Source: VXPW01 sp965115815 (GTDB lineage Bacteria; Pseudomonadota; Alphaproteobacteria; TMED109). From it: DNA of 64,000 nt. A program made the position numbers and the translations under genes. The DNA is taken from NCBI GenBank assembly GCA_965115815.1, contig OZ220465.1, forward strand, positions 1,736,001 through 1,800,000, given 5' to 3'. Under the pieces are notes generated by a model. The model saw only the letters and a program-made list of their open reading frames with translations, was not told the origin of the DNA and made no database searches. This document shows positions 58,099 through 64,000 of this stretch, one piece after another. How positions within the stretch are numbered: the first letter of the stretch is position 1; each line of letters begins with the position of its first letter.

Positions 58099-59415
58099 AT
58101 GACCGTACCCCACCGGCGAATTCTGGCCGCCTTGGTGTTCCTGACGGCATGGAGCCTGTCGCCTGCGGCCGCGGAGTCCGCGGCCGAGTCCGATGAGGGC
58201 CGGACCCTGACCATCGGGTACGTGGCGTTCCTCTCGGGACCGGCAGCTGGGAGTTTCGGCATCCCGAACTTCGAAGGCTTCGAATTCATGGTCGATGCCA
58301 TCAACGCCGGAGACGTGCCGCCGCCGTACAATGCTCCGGGAATCGCCGGCGCCCGAATCGAGTACGTCGTCGTCGACGAGTCCGGGGGGCCGACCAAGCA
58401 GGTCACCGAATACCGGAACATGGTCGAACGTCGCGACGTGGATCTGGTCATGGGGTACATCTCGTCCGGCGACTGCCTTGCGATTCCGCCGGTAGCCGAG
58501 GAACTCCGGAAGCTCACGATTCTGGTGGACTGCGGCACTCCGCGCGTATTCGAGGAAGCGGACTACCGGTACGTGTTCCGCACGGGCCCGCACGCGGCCA
58601 TGGACAACATTGCAGCCGTCCGCTACCTGCACGACATCGACCCGGAGATCGCCACGATCGCGGGAATCAATCAGAACTACGCGTGGGGACTGGACGCTTG
58701 GGCCGACTTCTCGAGCGCGATGAGCGTCCTCTATCCGGGCGTCGAGACGGTAACCGAGCAGTTTCCCAAGCTCTTCGCCGGCCAGTACAGCACGGAAATA
58801 TCGGCCCTGACCGTGCGGGCTCCGGAGGTCATTCATACCTCGCTCTGGGGATCGGATCTCGAGGCTTTCGTGTTGCAGGGCGCGCAGCGGGGGTTGTTCC
58901 GGAACCGTCACGTGGTGATGGTCGCTGCCGACCACGTGCTTCCGGTGCTGGGCCGTAACGTTCCGAACGGGCTGATCGTCGGAGCGCGCGGTCCGCATGG
59001 GGACTTTGCGCCCGATTCCAGGCTGGCAAACTGGTTTCGCGAGGGGTTCAGGAAGCGGTACGGAAAGCCGACCACGCAGCCTTCCCACAAGGCAGCCATG
59101 GCGATCTTGGGCGTCAAGTCCGCATTCGAGAAAGCGGCGGAGGCTGCGGACCGCTTTCCGACCAGCGAAGAGGTGATCGACGCGTTCGAGTACCTGCGGT
59201 GGGACACGCCGTCGGGGCCGGTCGAGCTGGCCCTTGGCCGGGGCCATCAGGCCATTCAGGACTCGGCGATCGGAGTGACCCGCTGGAACGATGCGGAGGA
59301 GCGGGTCGAATTGGTCGGCATCAAGCGCTATCCTGCGCGCTGCGTCAATCCCCCGGAAGGAGTGCTGTCCGTCGAATGGATCAAGGACGGCATGCCAGGT
59401 GCCCAATGCGAATGA
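58099..59415 (+). CDS. ABC transporter substrate-binding protein (branched-chain amino acid type)
   Basis: 438 residues from ATG 58099, with TCGGGAGG upstream. Signal peptide RRILAALVFLTAWSLSPAAA, cleavage near AES. Periplasmic-binding-protein type I fold (Peripla_BP_6): TIGYVAFLSGPAAGSFGIPN, EGFEFMVDAINAG, VVDESGGPTKQVTEYRNMVE, LVMGYISSGDCLAIPPVAEE and TIAGINQNYAWGLDAW. Ligand unknown; family members bind branched-chain amino acids, amides or other small organics. No permease or ATPase gene is adjacent. Its stop overlaps the tolC-like gene. Confidence 0.9.
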   Translation: MTVPHRRILAALVFLTAWSLSPAAAESAAESDEGRTLTIGYVAFLSGPAAGSFGIPNFEGFEFMVDAINAGDVPPPYNAPGIAGARIEYVVVDESGGPTKQVTEYRNMVERRDVDLVMGYISSGDCLAIPPVAEELRKLTILVDCGTPRVFEEADYRYVFRTGPHAAMDNIAAVRYLHDIDPEIATIAGINQNYAWGLDAWADFSSAMSVLYPGVETVTEQFPKLFAGQYSTEISALTVRAPEVIHTSLWGSDLEAFVLQGAQRGLFRNRHVVMVAADHVLPVLGRNVPNGLIVGARGPHGDFAPDSRLANWFREGFRKRYGKPTTQPSHKAAMAILGVKSAFEKAAEAADRFPTSEEVIDAFEYLRWDTPSGPVELALGRGHQAIQDSAIGVTRWNDAEERVELVGIKRYPARCVNPPEGVLSVEWIKDGMPGAQCE

Positions 59416-60740
59416 CCGTCATCAGTTCCGGATCCAGCTTGCCCGGGTCCGCCATCCGTCGCCTCGTGCTTCCTGTGGCCGTGGCCTGGGTGCTCCCGGG
59501 TGTGCCCGGGGTCGAGGCCGAGACCCTGCGGGATGCCTTGGTCAGTGCCCACGCCTGGCACCCCGCCATCCAGACGGCCCGTGCCGAAGTACGCGTCGCC
59601 GAAGCGCGGGTCGACGAAACCGGGACGCAGAACGCGTTGCGCGCGAACGGCGACCTGAATTCCTCCCTGACCGAGCGTACCGCACGGTCGACGGCCGCTA
59701 GGCAGAGCAACGCCAAGCCGCTGTTGGCGTCGGCGCGGTTGTCGATCTCCAAGCGGGTCTACGACTTCGGCCGGGTGCGGGAGCGCGTCGGTGTCGATCA
59801 GTCGCTGCTCGACGCCGCCCGGTATCGATTGCAGTTGAACGAACAGGAGGTCCTGCACGATGCCGCCGTTGCCTACTTGGAGGTCTTCCGGGCGCAGGCG
59901 CGGCTGGAACTGGCCATCAAGGGAGAAGAGCTGGTGGAGAGCGATCTCAAGGCGACGCGGGAGCGCTTCGAGGTCGGGGACGTCACGCCGACCGATGTCG
60001 CCCAGGCCGAAGCCAGGTTGGCCGACCGCAAGGCCGACCGCCTGAACCGTGACCAGGACCTGCAGCACGCGATGCGCGAGTTCCGCCTCGCTACCGGATC
60101 GGACTTCTCCGGGGCCGCGGTGCTCCCGGACGACCTGCCGGCGGTTCCGGCCAGTGAAATGGAAGTGGAGGACAACGCGATCGACCTCCACCCCGCGGTG
60201 CTCATGCGTCGGGCCCGCTTGGATGCTGCGGTGCGGGCCAACAACGCGACGGCACTCGAGGTTCTGCCGACGTTCGACATGACAGGTGCCGCCAGCTATA
60301 CGCGCAACCCGAACACCTTCTTCGAATCGGCGACCGATGTGTCGGTGGGCATCAGCGCCAGCATCCCGTTTTGGTCGGGCGGGCGTGTGGACGCCGCCCG
60401 GCAGAGCAGCGAGGCGAGGCTGGGACAGACACGGAGCGAGTTGGATTCGGAAATGCGCCGGGTCCGGCAGCAGGCGCTGGGCGCTTGGCATCGCTTCCGC
60501 AGCGCTGCGGAAACGATTGCGGCGCTGGAGGCTTCGGTGCGGGCCAACCGCATCGCGTCCGAGGGGGTTCGCCGGGAGGCCGAGGTCGGAAACCGGACGA
60601 CACTCGACGTGCTGAATGCAAATCAGGAGTTGCTGGTTGCGGAGGACCGGCTGAACGAGGCCCAGCACATCCTGCAGGTGGCTGCCTACGGTCTGCTTCG
60701 CGCCACGGGGCGCATGACGGCCGCGCACTGGGATCTCTGA
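59406..60740 (+). CDS. TolC-family outer-membrane efflux protein
   Basis: 444 residues. Signal sequence within IRRLVLPVAVAWVLPGVPGV-EA. Two OEP repeats of the TolC family: ETLRDALVSAHAWHPAIQTA, ISKRVYDFGRVRERVGVDQS, FEVGDVTPTDVAQAEARLAD and VGISASIPFWSGGRVDAARQ, EVGNRTTLDVLNANQELLVA. ATG 59406 or 59412; the second gives an ATGA overlap with the upstream stop. Expected to form the trimeric outer-membrane exit duct of an efflux or type I secretion system. The order tolC-like, DUF2497, valS is common in alphaproteobacteria. Confidence 0.93.
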   Translation: MRMTVISSGSSLPGSAIRRLVLPVAVAWVLPGVPGVEAETLRDALVSAHAWHPAIQTARAEVRVAEARVDETGTQNALRANGDLNSSLTERTARSTAARQSNAKPLLASARLSISKRVYDFGRVRERVGVDQSLLDAARYRLQLNEQEVLHDAAVAYLEVFRAQARLELAIKGEELVESDLKATRERFEVGDVTPTDVAQAEARLADRKADRLNRDQDLQHAMREFRLATGSDFSGAAVLPDDLPAVPASEMEVEDNAIDLHPAVLMRRARLDAAVRANNATALEVLPTFDMTGAASYTRNPNTFFESATDVSVGISASIPFWSGGRVDAARQSSEARLGQTRSELDSEMRRVRQQALGAWHRFRSAAETIAALEASVRANRIASEGVRREAEVGNRTTLDVLNANQELLVAEDRLNEAQHILQVAAYGLLRATGRMTAAHWDL

Positions 60741-60747
60741 TCGGATC

Positions 60748-61014
60748 GTGAGCGCGCCTTCCCGGAATCGGATTGCGGCGACCCTGGAGGCGATTCGCGC
60801 CGATCTGGAGCGTGCAGATCCACGTTCGGAAGGCCCCGGACCGGTCGGCATGGAAGCGCGTGCCGACAGCCCGCTGGACGCGTATGTGCGCCGTCGCGTC
60901 GACGAACTGATTCGCGCCTGGATTCGCGAGAATCTCCATGCGACCGTCCGCGACCTGCTCCGTTCGGATCTTGCATCCCGGCCGACGGCCCCGCATTCCG
61001 ACGAATCGGCCTAG
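60748..61014 (+). CDS. DUF2497 (PopZ-like C-terminal) protein
   Basis: 88 residues from GTG 60748. The C-terminal helices ADSPLDAYVRRRVDELIRAW and LHATVRDLLRSDLASR match the DUF2497/PopZ assembly domain. PopZ is a polar scaffold in alphaproteobacteria; this protein is short and lacks a clear acidic proline-rich spacer, so a reduced form is likely. Located between the tolC-like gene and valS, 3 bp before the valS GTG, which is the usual place of DUF2497 genes. Confidence 0.8.
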   Translation: MSAPSRNRIAATLEAIRADLERADPRSEGPGPVGMEARADSPLDAYVRRRVDELIRAWIRENLHATVRDLLRSDLASRPTAPHSDESA

Positions 61015-61016
61015 AC

Positions 61017-63683
61017 GTGCCCCCGCATCGGATCGGCCGCTCGTACGATCCACACGAGGCGGAAGCCCGGGTCTCCCGGGCTTGGGAAGAGGCTCGCGCC
61101 TTCACCTGCGACCCGCATTCCGCAGCTCCGCCGTTCGTCGTGATGATGCCGCCTCCCAATGTCACCGGAAGCCTGCACATCGGGCATGCGCTCAACATGA
61201 CCCTGCAGGATGTCCTGTGCCGGTACTGGCGCATGCGGGGCCGGGACGTGCTGTGGCAGCCGGGCTCCGATCACGCGGGAATCGCTACCCAGATGGTGGT
61301 CGAGCGACACCTGGCGGACGAGGGCGGGCCGGACCGCAAGGCACTGGGGCGCGAGGCCTTCTCGGAGCGGGTGTGGGCGTGGAAGCGCGCATCCGGCGGC
61401 ATGATCGGCCGGCAATTGCGCCGCTTGGGAGCTTCCGCCGACTGGTCCCGGGAACGCTTCACGCTGGATGCGGGTATGTCGGCGACGGTCCGGCGCGTGT
61501 TCGTGCAGATGCACCGGGACGGGCTGATCTATCGCGACAAGCGTCTGGTCAACTGGGATCCCCGGTTGCGGACCGCCATTTCCGATCTCGAGGTCGTGCC
61601 GCGCGAGATCGAGGGGGGCTTCTGGTACATCCGCTATCCGTTCGCCGACGGCGCGGGCCATCTCACGGTTGCCACCACCCGTCCGGAGACCCTGCTGGGC
61701 GATACCTGCGTTGCGGTACATCCGGAGGATCCGCGGACCTCCGGCGCGGTCGGACGCCGGGTGCGGCTGCCGCTGACCGATCGGGTGATTCCGGTGGTCG
61801 CCGATGCCTACGTGGATCCGGACAAGGGAACCGGGGCGGTGAAGATCACCCCCGCCCACGATTTCAACGATTTCGAGGTGGGCCGGCGGCACGGCCAGAC
61901 CCCGATCAATGTCCTGAACGCGGACGGCACGATGAACGCGAACACGCCGACCGCGTATCGCGGCCTCGACCGCTTCGAAGCCCGGACGCGCGTGGTTGCC
62001 GACCTCGACGCCGAAGGCCTGCTGGAGCGCGAGGAGCGGATCGTGCATGCCGTTCCGTTCGGCGACCGTTCGCAAACGGTGATCGAGCCGTGGCTCACCG
62101 ATCAGTGGTTCGTCGACGCGAAGGCGCTGGCCGGACCGGCCCTGCGCGCGGTCGAGAAGGGAGCCACACGCTTCGTTCCGTCCAGCTGGGCCAAAACCTT
62201 CTTCGAATGGATGCGCAACATTCAGCCTTGGTGCGTGTCGCGCCAGCTCTGGTGGGGGCACCGCATCCCGGCCTGGTACGGCCCCGACGGCTCGGTGTTC
62301 GTCGCCGAAACGGAAGCGGAAGCTGCGACCGCGGCGCGTCAGGCCTTCGGAAAGCCGGTACCGCTGATTCAGGACGAAGATGTCCTCGATACCTGGTTTT
62401 CGTCGGGACTCTGGCCGTTCTCGACGTTGGACTGGCCCGAACGGACCGATCTGGTGAAGCGCTACTACCCCGGGAGCGTGCTGGTCACGGGGTTCGACAT
62501 CATTTTTTTCTGGGTGGCCAGGATGATGATGATGGGGCTGTACGTTCAGCAGCAAGTACCGTTTCGCGAAGTGTACATCCATGCCCTGGTGCGCGACGCC
62601 AAGGGGCGGAAGATGTCGAAGTCGGAAGGCAACGTCATCGATCCGCTAGAGCTGATGGATCGGTACGGAACCGATGCGGTACGGTTCACGCTGATTGCCA
62701 TGGCGGCGCAGGGTCGCGACATCCGGCTGGCCGAGGACCGGGTCAAGGGGTACCGAAATTTCGTCACCAAGTTGTGGAATGCCGCCCGTTTCCTGGAATT
62801 GCAGGGTGCCGGCGGGCCGCCGGAGGCCACCGGGCCCGCGCCGGTCCTGAGCCTCAATCGATGGATCGAGGCGACCGCGGCCGGCGCAGCTTCGGCGGTG
62901 GGCGAGGCTCTTGCGGCCTACCGTTTCGACGAAGCTGCGGCGGTGGCCTACCGGTTCCTGTGGCACACCTACTGCGACTGGTATCTGGAACTGGCCAAGC
63001 CGCTGCTGGCCGGTGCCGACGCGGCGCTTCGCACGGAAACGCAGGCCAGCGCGGCGACGGCGTTTGCCGTCACCCTGCGGATGCTGCACCCGCTGATGCC
63101 GTTCGTTACCGAAGAACTCTGGGCGCTGCGGCAGGAATCCGAAGAACTGCTGGCCCGAACCCCGTGGCCGAGCCCGGCATCGGCCCCGGATCCGGAGGTC
63201 CAGGGCGAGATCGACTGGCTGATCGCATTCGTGAACGAGGTGCGTTCCGTGCGGGCCGAGCTGCGGATCCCGCAGGCGGCGCGGACCGGTGTCCGGTTCC
63301 GGACCCTGACGCCGGCGGCGGATCGCGCGCTCGCCACGCACGGTGACGCGGTTCGGCGGCTTGCCCGGATCGCGACGTTCTCGGCGGAGACGGCACCCGA
63401 CGAGGAGGTGGCCGAGCTCGAAGCGGCCGGGACGGTCGCGGTCATGCCGCTCGCCGGTACCATCGACGTTGCGACGGAACGCGACCGGCTGGCGAGAGAG
63501 CTGGGGTCGCTCCGCCGGGAGGTCGCGCGGCTGGAAGCCAAGCTTGCCAATCAGGCGTTCGTCGATCGTGCTCCTCCGGCGGTGGTCGACCAACAGCGCC
63601 ACCGGAAGACCGAGGCCGTGGTCCGTTCCGAACGGATCGAGCGCGCCCTGGCCCGTCTCGGGACCGGGATGGAAGCCGCCTGA
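61017..63683 (+). CDS. valS: Valyl-tRNA synthetase
   Basis: Class I aminoacyl-tRNA synthetase. 888 residues from GTG 61017. HIGH motif in NVTGSLHIGHALN (residues 54-57), KMSKS in GRKMSKSEGN (about 532-536), the CP1 editing domain (TVATTRPETLLGDTCVAVHP, VKITPAHDFNDFEVG), anticodon-binding helical domain (HPLMPFVTEELW) and the C-terminal coiled coil (ELGSLRREVARLEAKLANQA). Full length and in a tight cluster with the DUF2497 gene. Confidence 0.97.
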   Translation: MPPHRIGRSYDPHEAEARVSRAWEEARAFTCDPHSAAPPFVVMMPPPNVTGSLHIGHALNMTLQDVLCRYWRMRGRDVLWQPGSDHAGIATQMVVERHLADEGGPDRKALGREAFSERVWAWKRASGGMIGRQLRRLGASADWSRERFTLDAGMSATVRRVFVQMHRDGLIYRDKRLVNWDPRLRTAISDLEVVPREIEGGFWYIRYPFADGAGHLTVATTRPETLLGDTCVAVHPEDPRTSGAVGRRVRLPLTDRVIPVVADAYVDPDKGTGAVKITPAHDFNDFEVGRRHGQTPINVLNADGTMNANTPTAYRGLDRFEARTRVVADLDAEGLLEREERIVHAVPFGDRSQTVIEPWLTDQWFVDAKALAGPALRAVEKGATRFVPSSWAKTFFEWMRNIQPWCVSRQLWWGHRIPAWYGPDGSVFVAETEAEAATAARQAFGKPVPLIQDEDVLDTWFSSGLWPFSTLDWPERTDLVKRYYPGSVLVTGFDIIFFWVARMMMMGLYVQQQVPFREVYIHALVRDAKGRKMSKSEGNVIDPLELMDRYGTDAVRFTLIAMAAQGRDIRLAEDRVKGYRNFVTKLWNAARFLELQGAGGPPEATGPAPVLSLNRWIEATAAGAASAVGEALAAYRFDEAAAVAYRFLWHTYCDWYLELAKPLLAGADAALRTETQASAATAFAVTLRMLHPLMPFVTEELWALRQESEELLARTPWPSPASAPDPEVQGEIDWLIAFVNEVRSVRAELRIPQAARTGVRFRTLTPAADRALATHGDAVRRLARIATFSAETAPDEEVAELEAAGTVAVMPLAGTIDVATERDRLARELGSLRREVARLEAKLANQAFVDRAPPAVVDQQRHRKTEAVVRSERIERALARLGTGMEAA

Positions 63684-63736
63684 TCTCCGTCGTATCCTGT
63701 TCCCTCCCGTCCTGCCTGTTCACGGAAACCCGAGCC

Positions 63737-64000
63737 ATGCCGATCGACAAGAGCCGACTTCCCAGCCGCCACACGACCGAAGGGCCCGAGCGCGCCCCGC
63801 ATCGGTCCTACTACTACGCCATGGGTCTGACCGAAACCCAGATCCACCAGCCGCTCATCGGGGTGGCGACGACCTGGAACGAAGCGGCCCCCTGCAACAT
63901 CACGCTCCGGCGTCAGGCACAGGCGGCGAAGGCGGGGGTCGACCAAGCCGAGGGGACCCCGCGGGAATTCACGACCATCACGGTAACGGACGGAATCGCG
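63737..64000 (+). CDS. ilvD: Dihydroxy-acid dehydratase, N-terminal part (runs off the window)
   Basis: Fe-S enzyme of branched-chain amino-acid synthesis. 88 codons from ATG 63737 (MPIDKSRLPSRHTTEGPERA). SYYYAMGLTETQIHQPLIGV and NEAAPCNITL carry the first cluster-binding Cys region, and FTTITVTDGIA leads to the next motif outside the window. 53 bp downstream of valS. Confidence 0.94.
   Translation, partial: MPIDKSRLPSRHTTEGPERAPHRSYYYAMGLTETQIHQPLIGVATTWNEAAPCNITLRRQAQAAKAGVDQAEGTPREFTTITVTDGIA

Noticed and set aside
61011..62582. 523-codon frame antisense to valS
   Set aside because: valS is unmistakable; the antisense frame is a composition effect.

Overview
The window is high-GC DNA that I read as alphaproteobacterial. 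The evidence is a DUF1476 gene (ATPase zeta-inhibitor-like) next to purB, a tolC-like / DUF2497 (PopZ-like) / valS gene order, and rplU-rpmA-obgE. Core genes lie at both ends and in islands between blocks of mobile DNA: rplU-rpmA-obgE at 1-1286, mrr, a GFA protein, hicAB, an enoyl-CoA hydratase/haloalkane dehalogenase operon, a cytochrome c, an NRDE protein, a cupin, purB, a gamma-glutamyltransferase, an acetolactate-synthase-like enzyme, pdxH, an ABC binding protein, tolC-like, DUF2497, valS and ilvD. No tRNA, rRNA or CRISPR was seen.

Roughly half of the window is insertion sequences, relics and miniature elements (MITEs). IS3, IS4, IS5, IS66, IS110, IS630, ISAs1 and ISNCY-type elements are all present, many nested in each other. 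Target duplications I could read: ISNCY-type 6 bp (TACATA, TATCTA, TAGATA); IS630 TA inside CTAG; IS66-type MITE 8 bp; ISAs1-type 195-bp MITE 9 bp. Four MITE families have constant lengths (193, 195, about 169, 183 bp) and a fifth, 184-bp, element is single. Three families can be tied by their ends to a full-length element in the same window.

Region 4.0-10.6 kb is one IS3 copy broken by a chain of insertions and then by an inversion between two 195-bp MITEs; the shared duplications GGTACAAC and TTCCCGAGG let the original order be rebuilt. Region 10.4-23.4 kb holds the most unusual genes: DDE transposases whose N-terminal half is a DUF4338/DruA-type domain (the DruA protein of the Druantia anti-phage system). 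One is fused to an ISAs1 transposase, one to a Tn5/IS50-like transposase, one is a truncated fusion and one a fragment.

Region 40.2-46.0 kb looks like a composite transposon flanked by a 10-bp direct repeat. It carries a 1321-residue autotransporter adhesin and splits a gamma-glutamyltransferase gene from its upstream region and from an acetolactate-synthase-like gene. Region 48.4-56.9 kb is an array of ISNCY-type elements, an IS630 and MITEs joined through TATCTA/TAGATA; one of its transposases contains a (Gly-X-Y)24 collagen-like tract. The density of young and decayed elements suggests a lineage undergoing IS expansion. The genus cannot be told from the sequence alone.
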